Assembly (NCBI RefSeq): GCF_037126465.1
Contig: NC_088207.1
Location: forward strand, 47,426,143 to 47,490,142
Source: Ornithodoros turicata
Lineage: Eukaryota > Arthropoda > Arachnida > Ixodida > Argasidae
DNA length: 64,000 nucleotides
Reading direction: 5' to 3'
A program made the translations under genes and the position numbers. A model generated the notes under the pieces. That model ran no database searches. It was given only the letters and a program-made list of their open reading frames with translations, and was not told where the DNA came from. The first letter of the stretch is position 1; the number at the start of each line of letters is the position of its first letter. Below, in pieces: positions 25,601 to 37,264 of the stretch.

Positions 25601-28600
25601 GTGTTAGTGTGTGCCTGAGCGCTCGTGGATGTTGTTTTTGTTGACATCCTGAAGAAGGGCTGCGAGAAAGACGCCCAGCGTTGTTTATTTTATTTTTTGG
25701 TTATTTGTAGAAGAAAAAAAAAAAGCTTTTGGAGAGTAATTTCCTGGATGGGACCCCATTGCAGAAAGTGATGGGGGATAATGTTTCTGAGATAAACGCG
25801 CAAGGAGTGATAAGGTAATGGGTTCTGGCGGAAGGTTTCATGGTGACGTGTATATACTTGCAAGGAAAGCGTTGATTTTCTATCGATTTATTTATTTAGT
25901 TGTCGGTTGGGGAGGGGGAAATAAAGGCGCGTCAAGAGATCTAAGAAGGGCGCTATGTGAGGTACTCAAATTTGATAAATCAGCGTCAGTTCTTATCGTT
26001 GCTTCACTCAATATTGGCCCTCTTTACTTTCGTTTTTCGCAAACACTCATTCGGCTGTGACGACTGCACACGCAACACTGCACTGCGAAGGTTGAACGCG
26101 CATGCGCATGAATAGAATGGTTGAATGTTCACATTCAGATTTCATGGTATCATTCACAGCCTTCATCATTATTGTTAGCCCCAGATCATTATTTTGTTCG
26201 CAGCAATGGAGACTAAATGAAGAAGAATGAAGCGAGGCGAAAGTTACTGCGAGTGGCGCGCTGTAAGAAAAAAGAAAGTATTAAATTGGGGAGCAATCAC
26301 GACTTCTATGGTTCCCCTGTAGATTGTAATTACTCCCTAGGTTAGTCCCGTGAATTTGAAGTTTACTCCCCAGCTCTGCAAGCAGTCCCTAAATTTCGTA
26401 TAAACCTCGAGTCCCGACATTCGTCTGGAAAGTCTGCCAGAAAACCCAGAGAAAACCCCAGACAGCACAGCCGGTGCAGGGGTTCGAACCCGCGTCACCT
26501 CCCAGTCTCAGCGTGAAAGTCCAGTCTTCTCACTGGAGGCGCTTACCTTACGTGATAAAATGCCACGTATGCAAGCTACCTGGTGGAGAAACCCTGTACT
26601 AAAAAACCTGAGATCGAGCACAATGAAAAACGACACAACACAGACAACTCATCGCTTATCCTACACTGTTAACAATGAACTTCACCGCATAGCACATAAT
26701 TCATTCATAATTATTGTCGCAAAAAAAAAAAAAAAAAAAAAGCGTCTACAACTCCGGTTTTCAACAAATCAGGGCAGATAACGATATCTTTCGAGATGAT
26801 GGTTGGCTAGGAGCGTGCTATGCGGTCATGTTCATTTCCTTTTTTTTAATTATGTGTTAGCGCCGCGAAGCAACTGTGGCTATAAGCGGCGTACAGACGT
26901 GGACACATGGGGAGAGGACAGCAGGAAGGAGCGGGGGACAGAGGGTTTAGTGTGCGTCCTGGGCCGACTTCAGGGGGAACTGTGCCGACATTCGTTTGGA
27001 AAGTCTTCGGAAAACCCAGGAAAACCTCAGACAGCACAGCCGGTGACAGGATTCGAACCCGTGTCACCTCCCAGTCTCGGCGTGGAAAGCGATCATCCTA
27101 ACCACTATGCCACAGGAGCTGGTAAAAAGTTCATTTCTAAGAGTGTAACATGTTATATGCCAAGAAATGACGTAAAAGTTCCGACTCACCACGTAGGGTT
27201 CAGAGAACTACGCGACCTTCCTCCTCATGACATACCCCCCCCCCCCCCACACACACACACACGTAACGCACGAATAGCTTAGTGATGTTTACCGTTAGTC
27301 TGGAAGCAAGTAAGATACCGACTACTGTCTCAGTCAACGTGCAATAGAACGCACTGTGTACAACATTCCCGTCAATCAAAAAGGTTGTAAATCTGCCATA
27401 AGAGTTCAAGAACTGCTTCCATATCACACTCGAACCTTTAGCCCCTTTCCTTTATCTTGGAAGGCAAGTGATACGAGTTGACAGCTTAATGAGCCCCCAT
27501 GGCTAACACATTAGAACGGCAGTCTGCTATGTTTGAGCAGTCTTAGGCTATCGAGAAGGATCTTCGGATACTTGTAGAGGGCGCTCTAGACATCTTGGAG
27601 ACGGGCACGCCGTGCAACGAAAGCGACCAGTGTTCTGGTTCTGTTCGGTTCTGCTAGGTTCTGTTCTGTAAAGGTTCTGTTCGGTTATATTAGGTTCTGT
27701 TCTGGTCTGTAAAGATTCGATCAGGTTCTGTAAAGGTTCTGTTTGGTTCTGTTCTGTCAAGGTTCCGTTGCAGAAGACAAAGCGCGGCCTGAAGGAAATA
27801 AGAGGTAGTTTCAGAATAGGGTATACCCAGGGCCGCTCTGGGGCATGTGGTCACATGCATATTGCGCAAAACGTCTTTTCGGTTCTGGGCACGCGCAGTG
27901 GCGACGCCTTGGCTCTTTTGTGTCCAAAGGGTGCTTGGGTACCCTACTTTTCTAAAACTACCTCTTTGGGGACTCAATGTTCTTGGGTGCTCTATTCTAA
28001 CACTTTTGACTCAGTGTGTTTTATATCATGGCAATACTATATAGCTTTGCAGACGCTTCCACTCGGACATTCAAATTCATATTGTAACAGCTGTGTTGTT
28101 TCTCTGTTCCCTATGTAATTTCTCCCTTCTTTCATATCACTGCGACTGTTTGTTGGCGCATTGGTTTGTTTCACCGACACACATAATTTTGTTCGCTTTC
28201 GTCGCGCGAATCACAAATAGCGTCAGGGTTCCGGAGTAAAAGGAAAACCAAAACCGAAACCGAAAAAAAAAACATTATTTTGGGCGAACCAAAATAGAAC
28301 CAAAACCGTTAACAAATCTCAGCAGGCAGACTGAAAAAAAAAATATTTGGGGTTTTCGGTTCAAGTGGTAAGCTGAACTCAAGAGCATACACAGCAAGAG
28401 CTGAAGTGCACACTACATGACATCCATCGGTGTTTAGGTAAACTCGAAATTAATTCTCTCGAGTCAAAGGTCCCGTCTTTCTCCGGAAATAATCGACGAC
28501 TTGCTGTTACATAGGTTAACTAAATTGTAGTTATATGTGCACGATCCCCACATCGCAACAATGTGCCAGAGCGCAAGACGGGCTCGTTGTTTTTCTCTAA

Positions 28601-31600
28601 TCCACCTGGTGGAACCTTGCGACCTTGCTTTTATTTTTCTCACTCTGTTTGACATCTGGGAGAAAACAAACGGGGTTATTTTCGCTGCAGCCAATTCTCC
28701 TTATATCATGTGAAACTGAACCGGTTCGAACCGCTATTTTTCAACTCCGGAGCTGAACCGGAACAGAACCGTTGCCTTTGAACCGAACCGAAAACCGGAA
28801 TGAAACAACGTTTCGGTTCGACACCCTGAATAGCGTAGCATCATTCACAGCGTCCATTGCAGCGAACGTATACTATTAATAATAATAAAATGTTTTATTG
28901 GTGCCCAAGAACGGCCACAGGGGCCATAATATTGGCGCACACAACATACGTCACATTGGTAATGCAATACAGTACAATACAATACACTACGAAAAAACTC
29001 CTGTCACCGGCTAAGGTTTTTCTCGGGTTTTCCGAAGACTTATTTCCAGACGAATGTCGGCACAGTTCCCCCTGACTAACCTCCCCTGTCCCCCACTCCT
29101 TCCTGCTGTCCTCTCTCCATCTGTCCACGTCTGTACGCCGCTCATAGCCACAGTTGCTTCGCGGCGCTAACGCAGAATTAAAAAAACACTACAAAAAACA
29201 AAAAACGACACGACACAAACACTGTACAACACAACTACAAAAACAGAAACAGACAAGAGGCACACACACACACACACAAAAAAAAAAAAGGAAAGAAAAG
29301 ATTTGACATCACGACAGACACTTGGTTGCATCTGTTTTGAAGGACGTATAGGAAGGAGATGTGATTCAAACGTCGCGCAGAGAACAGACACTGGCACAAC
29401 AAAATTCAAACGATCTTCCTCACGAAGCGTTTTCGGCGTAGAATAAAAAAAAATAAAAAATAGAACCCGAGAAAGGAGGCAGAAGACCTACACGACGCCC
29501 TTCAGCCTCAAAGTAAATCACGGGCGGGCAAAGCGACTGCAAACAAGACAACAGTTTGTAAACACGCACAAACAACTCGCAATTTTGTTGCCGCCTGCAC
29601 TGCGCGTAGAAGCAGACGACACGCGGAACAGCGTTCTATCCCGGGTCCCCAGCGTACTTTCCAAGAATTTTCATTCTACTTCAATTTAATTCAACACCGA
29701 GCGACGTCTGACTTTTGCGCCTTCTGTTACGTTGTTCTTGTCTCACGGTGGCGCTGGAGTCAGCGGTGCCGTCTGCATACATACATACGTAATCGGAGCG
29801 GAGATGTTCCCTTGTGCACGCAGGACCAATTCCTATTCCGCGATGTACGGGCGCTTTGTTTCCGCTCAACGCACGGAAGTTCAACTACGGAAGAGTCGGG
29901 CGAATAATCCTCGTAAGTGTAACAGAAAGGCCAACGCACTTTAAAGGAATATATCCGTTTTAATTTGTATTCTGTCGCGTTCAGTTAGACGTCGGTGTAT
30001 GGTGATGAGAGAGAGAAGAAAACACAGTTGGACTCGTATTTTGATAAATTGCGATTGTAAATTGTAACCGTAACATTTAAATAAAAATTGGCCGCATTCC
30101 TATTGGCATTCTGCTTTATATGGTCATGTTCCGATTCTGATCTTGATCAAGATTCTGGTCCTAATCTTCCCGCACCAGCACTTGTTCTTCGGTGTCATTG
30201 CAACTTCTTTCCTCTCTCTCTCCACAACTGTTACGGACTGACATACGCGCAACCGTCGACGATGGTGGGCCCTATAACGCTATCGCTTTAATAACACATT
30301 CGATACGCCTATTACAAAACTAGTGTTTTTTTTTAAGTGTAAAATGTCCGTATACAATCAACAGGTCACCACGCTCGCCTTCCACAAACTTGCAACACAA
30401 CATCTCGGCATTACGGAACATTTTACAACGACAGGAACATTGTCGTTATACAGGTTATAGCATTCAACTCAATGTTAGGGTACCCAACGCTTCCCTCAGT
30501 CGGCCTGTCGTTCGTGATTAGCTGTGTTTCGTCGCCAAACAAGATTCTGCTTCTATTAAACGGTACACTGCGCACGAAAAGCGCACGTGAGTTACACTTA
30601 ACTAACCGGGGCAATCTATTCCAATTACTTTATGGGCGTTGATTGGTGACTCTTCCCGTCTTACAAATTGACGTTCGTGGATCGTTTACACACCCCATCT
30701 GTCACACATGATGAAATTTGCTAAAGCTGCTCGGTACGGTCGAGGGGAGAACAAGGAGGGGGTAGCTCTTTCCACTCCAAAGGGTCTCGTACTCCGTTTC
30801 GGGGTTGTGTCAGCCTCATGAATTTTAATGCACGGAGTGTGCACCAGGGTGGGGTACTGCCCTCTTTCACCGCAAATTCATTACAACCCCGCAGTCTCAA
30901 CCTGCTGCTCGAAAGTCGGAGTCCCGCTTTTTACGTATGTCCCCAGAACTAGCTAATTGCTGCGCCCCCGCCTATAGCGAGCTTAAAAAAAAAGGATACA
31001 AAAAAGAGCTAGGCAGCCTTCATTTTTTTTTTCGCTTGAGGTGTGCGCTATGTGATGACCTGTCCTCGAGTGTCACACTATGCTCTATTACCTCCATTTT
31101 ATTAATTTAATTGTCAGTTGCGGTTTTTAGGATTCAAAATGAGCCAGTATCTGATAGCTGCTATGTTCCATGTGTGATGATGTACTAGGTTAAACCGACG
31201 GTGTGGACAGAAACGAATGAGGCTTATATCTTATGTCTGTACGCTGAGAATACAGCGAAATGCAACAGTTCACGCATGCTCAGAACGAATTAGGTTTCAG
31301 TACAGGCACGTGTGCATCATCGCTGTGCTTACTGCTGTCCGCACTTTCGCGCTGGCTATGACGAGAATACGCTATGCAAGTAGATCTGTGCAGCTCCTCA
31401 GTTTCCCTCTCTCCCCTGTTGCCCGTGGAGCGATCTCATTGGTCCCTCTCTCAAATAAGGAAACAACATTTCAAGGTGTGGCGCACGTGGTTTCTTCTAT
31501 GAACCCATGTCGGTCTACATATACCCCCCTTATAGCTGCCTTGTGATTGGACAGACACTTCGTCACGTGGTTTCACGTGGTGAAGAGAAACTGTCGTATA

Positions 31601-34600
31601 ACGTCCCTCTAGGCTCACGAGAATAAGAGTGAGTGAGTTCCGCAAATTCAAGTCTAGAGATGGACATGAATCGACCTTTGCGTCGTATTAGTGGTGATTC
31701 GATCATTCGATCGAAGTTAGTCCTATATGTAACTTGACATTTGTAGCTTGACTAAAGGAACGCAGCTCGGGAGTCTTTTAAGACTTTTTAGATAATCAAG
31801 ACGGTTTTTGGCAAAGAATCAAACCAACCGCCTCAAGACATACGTAAATGTCGTCTACAACCGCCGATTTAGCAGCAGGTGCATGTTGATTCCGAAACCA
31901 AACGTGGTCTGCAAAGGTATTGGTTTATTGGCGCTCGGGGACAGAGCTATACTACAACGTGACAGGAACACCTTCCTACTTTGTTTTTATAACGATGTAT
32001 GAACTTAACTCTTCCCCTTCCACCTAAGAAGAAAAAACATTATTTCACCTGCATGAATCCCTCCCTAGCACACTCACTCCCAATTTTCTCGAAAATGCTC
32101 AAGTGTGCAAGCTGACGTCAGTATGCACATAACACGCACCTCTCCATGTGTCTGTTTATATGACGACCGACTGTGGCACATAAAACGAGACTGCCGTCAA
32201 CGCCACCATGCGGGACATCTGTGCTTGTTCTCTCTTCGTTAGTGGCGCCCCCCTCCCGGTTATTCTCCCGACCTTTGTCGCGCTGGTTTCCGATAAATTT
32301 TTACGGGGCTGTGTGTATATGCATTCGGATTCTATTAGCAAGATGGGAGGGCGCTTAATTGGCTGACAGAGGAGCGCTAATGGGATGAAACGGGGAGGTC
32401 GGGCCCTCTTTTAATGCGCGACCGCGCGTTAGAAGCGATTGGGTAAACATGGCGGATTAAAAGAGCAGACGATATGGCGGTGAATACAGTTAACGACGAG
32501 CTCTATATTTGGGTGGGAGAGGGATTCGTGTGTGCGCTTGTCTGACGTGTGAGTTGCAATCTGACGCCGGTGCGTAGTCACTTTCGTATTAATTTGGCTG
32601 AAAGGGTTTATAAAGGTACCGTTCCTGATGTTAGATGCATGTAACTTGCTACCGTATAAGCTTGATAAGAATAGGTGGAGATCGGTATTCGCATGTAGTG
32701 CCGGATGGAGCATAGCTGGACGTGCATCTGGATTATGTCGAATTATCACGTTTGTGGTAATAAAAACGAATAAGGGACATCAGCAGCAATGACAGTGACA
32801 GGGAGGAGGCACCAACTAAGTATATTTGGGTGTTATAGTGTAGGACTGTTCTGCTTAGGAAAAACTTCTTGCGACATTTTCTGATTTCTTTGATGAAATG
32901 TTTGTTTAATTTCTGAAGGAAATTGTGTCAAAAAATTGCGGGAGTAATCTCATAATGATGAACAGAAAAAGGTTCAATCGATCTTATCAAGAGCTGCTAA
33001 CTTTTCAAACAAAGACTGTCCCTTTTCTGTGAAAGCTGCAGTCGCTAGTATTGACACTGTGCTCCAGACTTTACATAGTGTACGCAGTACGCTGCTGCTG
33101 CATTTATTGTCACAAAATACATTTATTTTCCACTGAGGGGTTATTTCCTAGGATTTCTTCAGCTGCGTCCGTCCGTAACACAGCCACCTCCTCTTCCATC
33201 ACGTCCGCCAGACGACGAGAGCTGGCACCTTCCTTTTTTCCCCACTCTCCTCTAAACAAGACATTTTCTTGGACCATCACGTGACAGACACGTCACGCAG
33301 ATCCTTTCCCCTTCCCTTCAGCATCAGTTTCTCTTCCCATCGCGGATCCCCGTAGGAGCATTTGTTACGACGGCGGTATATACGGCAGTGGTGGTATCGC
33401 GCAGAGCGAGAAAATTGCGTTATCGCGCAAAAGCGTGTGTACTGCATTTACACCGAGGGAAGCAAATTGCCGAACGCACCTCGTGCGTGCGCTTGCCAAG
33501 CGAGCAGGCATTTACGACCTTCCGATAAGCGTGGCTGCATAAAATAAACGACACGATATGCTTGTCGCTTCGCTCAGCATACCCGGGAAACGCACCACAT
33601 CCGCACCACACCAGAATCTCATTCGTGTCCGTTCGCAGTCTTTCCTTGTATACGCTCCATAACACAAACAACTCTTTCTTTCCCAATCCTATTTTGGACC
33701 TATCCACTCTGTTTCGGCCCGGCCACTGACAAATACGGCCGCTGCCTCTGCATTTGAGCGCCTTTCGAATTCCGGCAGGAGAGAGAGAGAGAAAGGAAGG
33801 AAGGAACTGCCTGCCATTCCCACGAAACGTGGTCTGCCTTTTCTTGCCTTATATCTAGATATTTATACGATATACGCAGACCTCTTTACCTCCCAGGGGA
33901 AGAATCCATTCAGCCGACGCTTTCTCGCCGCATGTTTCGTATTTGTTCGTCTGTTTTTCCCGGTACCCTCGTTCCGGGGGGGGGGGGGGCTTTTCTTTTG
34001 TTGTATATGCGTATAAATATAAATAATAAAATCCTGCCGAGCGTACGATTTATCGAAGCTTTCCCGCTCTCCTCGGGGACCTCCAATCACCCAGTGTTTA
34101 CCAAAGCACCTCGCTACGTATTTTGTCGTGTTTTGCCTCTGTATTTATGATTCTGCACTAGGGGGCCTCTTCCTATATGTATATATATATATACGGCTAG
34201 GCCTTATGTGAACGCGCGCTAGTAATCATTAGGTAATGCGATTTCCTTCCTATTTTACGACGCGCGCGCCGAATAGAGTTGTCGAGTCGCTCAGAGTTTT
34301 CGTTTTTTCGCTACACTCTCCTTTTCCAGTCGCATTTTTATATCGTCCGATTTTCTTTTCTTCGCATAGAGACTTCGCCATTCACACACTGAGGAAAATT
34401 GGGCGAGTGCGCTCTCTTTGTGCGTTCTTTTCTTGGCGAGAATGGCAGCGCTGTCGCGAGGGGCAGATTGAAAGACAATGTTGCTTTCTGTCGAAGCGTT
34501 TTCTGCTGAATTCAGCGTTATTCGTCCCAAGCGAGGCAAGGAGGTGTGATGTAGGCTTAGAGATTGAGTGTAAACTGCAGACGCGGCATTGGAATGCGCC

Positions 34601-36092
34601 GGCACCTACCGGTGTTCCCTTCAGGATGGAGCGACGTTTATGTTTGCTTATGGTAGGCCTTTTGAAAAAAAAATGGCTGTGAAGTTCCGTCACGTTTCAT
34701 TAGGGAGAGAGAGAAAAAAAAGTGTGAAGATCATAAACTTTCTGAGCACGTCGGTGTAAAGCGAGTTTTTGCTGACCCCACGCGTGTAGCAGTCCGCGAT
34801 TCATTTGGCTCTTCTGGTGGCGCTTCTCTGTCACTGTAGCTGAGCTGCATACAGTGACATGTTTTATGTAGTTGAAATGTAGCTTTAGTTCCCTGCAGTG
34901 TATCGATGCTTAATAAATGGTGCTTCCATACAACAATATAACAAATGCTTTACTACATACACGTAAAAACCTGTAAAAAAAGCTACTGAACTGTAGGCAT
35001 GTCTACTCGCACGTTTGACATATAGCATTGGAGGAAGGAGAACTGAGATGAACAGCAAGACGAAGCATGATGTTCCGCGTTCACTGCTTTCGTTTTAACT
35101 GTCCCTGGACCAGGTCCGGCATCATGGTACATTCTTCAATATCATAAATTCCCGTTTTGTCTTTTCCCCTTCCAGGACAGCCCCAGGCCGCTCTCCTGGG
35201 TAAAACCCGGCGACCGCGGACAGCGTTCACGAGTCAACAGCTACTAGAACTGGAGAATCAGTTCCGCATGAACAAGTACCTCTCGCGGCCCAAAAGGTTC
35301 GAGGTTGCCACGAATCTCATGCTCACCGAAACGCAGGTCAGTTCCTTCACACTCAAAACACTATGTGCGCTTAACGCCTCTTTCGTGCTGCTGCTCAACT
35401 TTTAACTGCATGCGCGCGTGATTACATGTGTGTCTTTTAAAGTGCACATACTACAGTGCTCAAATTTCGTTTACATGTTTTTGCGATGTTCGCTTAGCGC
35501 GATATATGAAAATTGCAGCCTGCATTGTCTTCCTCGCTTGCTCTCCCCCGAAGTCATCCCCATATCATCATAATCATGTATTTCTCTCTCTCTCGCTTGC
35601 TCTCTGCTCGCCCGAAAACCGCTTGTTTAAAAACAAACAAACAAACAAACAAAAAAGAACACTAATGAATTTTAACCTCCATGAACATAGGTGAAGATCT
35701 GGTTCCAAAACCGGCGCATGAAATGGAAACGAAGCAAGAAAGCTCAACAAGAATCTAAAAGCAGAACTTCCGAGAAGAGTGAACAGTCGCAGCAAACACC
35801 GGCGGTTCAACCAGCGCAATCCCCGGTTCACCAGACGACCGGTCATCACCATCACCACCACCACCACCGGCCCAGCTTGATTGTGTCCAGCTCGGGATCC
35901 GACTACCCGGACTCGCCACCGAGGGACCTGCACATCCGAATGCCAGACAGCGAAAGCGTCTCCTCAAGAGGGAACAGTGACGTGGAATCAGATCTTGTCC
36001 TAACGCCTGGACCGGACAGCAATAGTGCGACACTGTGCTCCCCACCGGGACACCGGAATGCAGATCTTATCTATCGGCCCTATGTAGTGTAA
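13197..36092 (+). CDS. mnx1: Mnx/HB9/exex-class homeobox transcription factor (3 coding exons, 326 aa)
   Basis: Nuclear DNA-binding regulator; in bilaterians this class specifies motor neurons and some endodermal cells (family knowledge). Coding exons are 13197-13614, 35176-35336 and 35691-36092, joined at phases 1 and 0 to 981 bp including the stop. The start ATG lies in a strong context (GGCCATGGC). Residues 10-18 (SFCIDALLA) are an eh1-like repressor motif in the N-terminal position typical of MNX proteins. Residues 64-96 are low-complexity and Ala/Gly/Pro rich. The homeodomain spans residues 150-209 with [27 protein letters not shown] and [11 protein letters not shown], so recognition-helix Q50 and N51 are present. 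The LLGK before the homeodomain and the WKRSKKA after it are Mnx hallmarks. An eight-His run sits at 245-252. The second intron splits the homeodomain between residues 44 and 45, as in other homeobox genes. No frameshift is seen. 5' and 3' UTR limits are not resolved. Confidence 0.95.
13615..20740. other. Mnx intron 1, first part
   Basis: No coding feature seen. Local items: a GAACCGAGATCAA / TTGATCTCGGTT inverted pair (about 14629 and 14768), TTAATGATTATC repeats (about 16010-16075), two copies of a roughly 65-75 bp TGTCTGTGTTGTG-containing unit (about 17506-17655) and poly-A/T runs. 19977 and 20347 start and end with CAGGGGC-type words but lack matching target duplications. Confidence 0.4.
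20741..21182. repeat. Inverted pair of tRNA-derived SINEs (Ruka-like)
   Basis: A + strand copy begins about 20741 with A box TGGCTCAGTGG and B box GGTTCGAATCC followed by the SINE body (GCACAGTTCCCC, GTCGGCCCAGGACGC). A - strand copy runs back from about 21182 with GGATTCGAACC and the same body. They meet near 20985-21000 in a CACCATCACCACCACC tract. The tRNA-like heads are degenerate, so these are not tRNA genes. Confidence 0.75.
21854..21874. repeat. CCA microsatellite
   Basis: A short (CCA)n run about 20 bp long in Mnx intron 1. Confidence 0.8.
22791..22932. mobile_element. Short hairpin MITE-like element in Mnx intron 1
   Basis: Ends GTTTTAGCAGACCGTTGATAA and, reversed, GTTTTAGTATACCGTTGAT pair with few mismatches, and the internal GGAACCAATC.GTGG is repeated in inverse (CCACTGCGATTGGTTCC style), so most of the 140 bp can fold on itself. 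No target duplication could be assigned. Confidence 0.5.
22968..23047 (-). repeat. tRNA-like relic (possible SINE head)
   Basis: On the - strand an A-box-like GTAGTGTAACGG and a B-box-like GGTTTGATTTCC are spaced as in a tRNA, over about 80 bp. The acceptor stem does not pair convincingly, so this is a relic or SINE head, not a functional tRNA. Confidence 0.35.
23048..26269. other. Mnx intron 1, no gene seen
   Basis: Non-coding, mostly unique-looking sequence without a recognisable domain in any frame. A CTT/TCC-rich tract lies near 25195-25225. No repeat boundaries could be fixed. Confidence 0.4.
26270..26423. repeat. Dispersed repeat related to 8638-8882
   Basis: Shares GGAGCAATCACGACTTCTA and GATTGTAATTACTCCCTAG with the element at 8638-8882, with an extra internal segment. 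Ends are not clear. Confidence 0.45.
26424..26550 (-). repeat. Ruka-like SINE fragment
   Basis: - strand copy with GACAGCACAGCCGG, GGTTCGAACCCG and CACCTCCCAGTCTC, matching the body and B box of the other copies; the 5' head is degenerate. Confidence 0.6.
26845..27122 (-). repeat. Near full-length Ruka-like SINE
   Basis: - strand element from tRNA-like head (CCAGCTCCTGTGGCATAGTG read from 27122) through B box GGGTTCGAATCC and the conserved body to the GCCGCTTATAGCC/CGCGGCGCTAAC 3' domain near 26850-26900. The 3' domain is also seen alone at 29100-29180 and 58766-58865. Confidence 0.7.
27232..27262. repeat. Poly-C / CA microsatellite
   Basis: A run of about 15 C followed by (CA)n. Confidence 0.8.
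27620..27770. repeat. GGTTCTGTT-type tandem array
   Basis: Degenerate tandem copies of GGTTCTGTTCGGTTCTG and TGTAAAGGTTCTG units over about 150 bp. This resembles the subterminal array of the hAT-type family at 28224, so it may be a remnant of one. Confidence 0.6.
28224..28828. mobile_element. hAT-type MITE (605 bp) with perfect 8-bp target duplication
   Basis: Target duplication AATAGCGT at 28216-28223 and 28829-28836. TIRs CAGGGTTCCGGAG and, reversed, CAGGGTGTCGAACCGAA. Subterminal AAACCGAAACCG and GGTTCGAACCG repeats. No transposase frame. Confidence 0.9.
28999..29182 (+). repeat. Ruka-like SINE, 5'-truncated
   Basis: + strand copy lacking the tRNA-like head: CACCGGCTAAGGTTTTTCTC, CGAATGTCGGCACAGTTCCC, TCCCCCACTCCTTCCTGCTG and the CGCCGCTCATAGCCACAG / GCGGCGCTAAC 3' domain, followed by an A-rich tail. 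Confidence 0.6.
29183..35175. other. Mnx intron 1, last part
   Basis: No gene seen. Contains CA/A-rich tracts near 29260-29290, a poly-G run (about 33977-33990), a TA run (about 34183-34194) and unique-looking stretches around 30780-30990 and 32340-32480 (TAATTGGCTG, GCTAATGGGATG, TTTTAATGCGCG words) that could be regulatory. Small frames at 34236-34693 show no domain. Confidence 0.4.
35176..35336 (+). CDS. mnx1: Mnx coding exon 2 (homeodomain residues 1-44)
   Basis: Acceptor CTTTTCCCCTTCCAG|GA, then 161 bp, then donor ACGCAG|GTCAGT. Phase 1 in and phase 0 out. It starts with [10 protein letters not shown] and contains homeodomain helices 1 and 2, ending at MLTETQ. Reading through the donor gives an unrelated tail, so splicing is required. 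Confidence 0.95.
35337..35690 (+). other. Mnx intron 2
   Basis: 354-bp intron inside the homeodomain coding region, with CT runs and an AAAC microsatellite (about 35628-35656) just before the acceptor. Confidence 0.9.
35691..36092 (+). CDS. mnx1: Mnx coding exon 3 (recognition helix and C terminus)
   Basis: Acceptor AACATAG|GTG opens directly on [14 protein letters not shown], the homeodomain recognition helix, in phase 0. The rest (about 115 residues) is Ser/Gln/Pro rich with an eight-His run and an acidic Ser/Asp segment ([17 protein letters not shown]), ending RPYVV then TAA at 36090. No strong AATAAA is seen in the first kilobase downstream, so the 3' end is unknown. Confidence 0.95.
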   Translation: MKIWFQNRRMKWKRSKKAQQESKSRTSEKSEQSQQTPAVQPAQSPVHQTTGHHHHHHHHRPSLIVSSSGSDYPDSPPRDLHIRMPDSESVSSRGNSDVESDLVLTPGPDSNSATLCSPPGHRNADLIYRPYVV

Positions 36093-37264
36093 TCGATTTC
36101 GTTTAGAGACGGCACACGTGACTGGTGCTGATACTGAGAGTGACCTTCGACGCCGACAGTTCTTCGGCACCTTTCAAGTGCTGCAGTGTGAGTTACCAGA
36201 GTCACGACGGTGGGTTTACCAGGCAGGGCTGACGCCTCTAGTCCGTAGGTGTAGAAGACATGATCAAAGAAAGGCGAAGCGCTGTCGACAGGATTTGAAA
36301 TGGCGACTCTTTACTACGATTGTGATTGTGACATTTTACGTCTATTCTGATGCGAGGAGTCAACAGATGATAGTGTCAACGCGTGCCCCGGTTTCTTTCA
36401 GCCGTAGATGACAGCTGCATATTCATAGCAAATGGCCTGCCATTTCTGTCACTAGAAGAATATGCTTTGCTGTGATTCAGACTGTAATCTCAAAATTTCG
36501 AGGTTACATACAATATCAGCCATCGACTTTTCTTTGTAGACATTGCTAGTTTGTGTCGGAAAGTATAACGCACATATAGAATCCAGTACCGTCTTCAGTC
36601 CAAACGGCAGTAACAAGACAAAGTACAGCATGACATTACATGCACGTAAGAGCTGATCCTTACAGGGCATCATATTTAGACCGGCCAATACGTATCTCCA
36701 CATCTGAGAAGCGTGTACTTCCGCACAAGCATTTCTGCTGGCACTCAGGCATGCCAGGAGCGATCCATGAGTACAGATGCATTGGCTCACGAACATGAAG
36801 CAGGCATAGAAGTGAAGGCGAGAAGTGTGTCTGCTCACAAGATGTCACAGTGGCGCCTTTGGTGTCGTGGAGGGGCAAAATTACAAACTGTGAACCGTCT
36901 GCCTGCTCATAACAAAGAACTCGTGGTTCCTTCTCAATACAGGGTGTACGCACATGTGAACTGTATAAAGCATTCTATATAGAACATTGACATTTGCCAT
37001 CGTCGTACCTCAGCATGTACATAACTGTTCCACTAAATGTTTTAACAATGCAAAAAAATGTGGTGGCGTATTCCTGCTTGCTACTGGTGTCCTTTGAATG
37101 CTGTGGTCTGTATTTAAAATCGAATCACTAAATAAGCTTCACTTCGAAGGTACGCGAAGGTATATTGAGGTACGCGAAGAAGCAATCCACGCCATTTTCT
37201 TTCTGTGACGTTGCGGCGCAAGATAATGGCGCTGACGTATGCGATCACTTGATTTGGATGACAT
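36093..37264. other. Mnx 3' flank, probable 3' UTR then intergenic
   Basis: No further gene seen. Frames of about 100 residues on both strands have no recognisable domain. The Mnx transcript end lies somewhere here but no clear poly(A) signal was found. Confidence 0.4.

Noticed and set aside
26803..27282. 159-residue open frame
   Set aside because: Mostly translated SINE; the same peptide words ([15 protein letters not shown] type) occur at 57722-58108, as expected of a repeat, not a gene.
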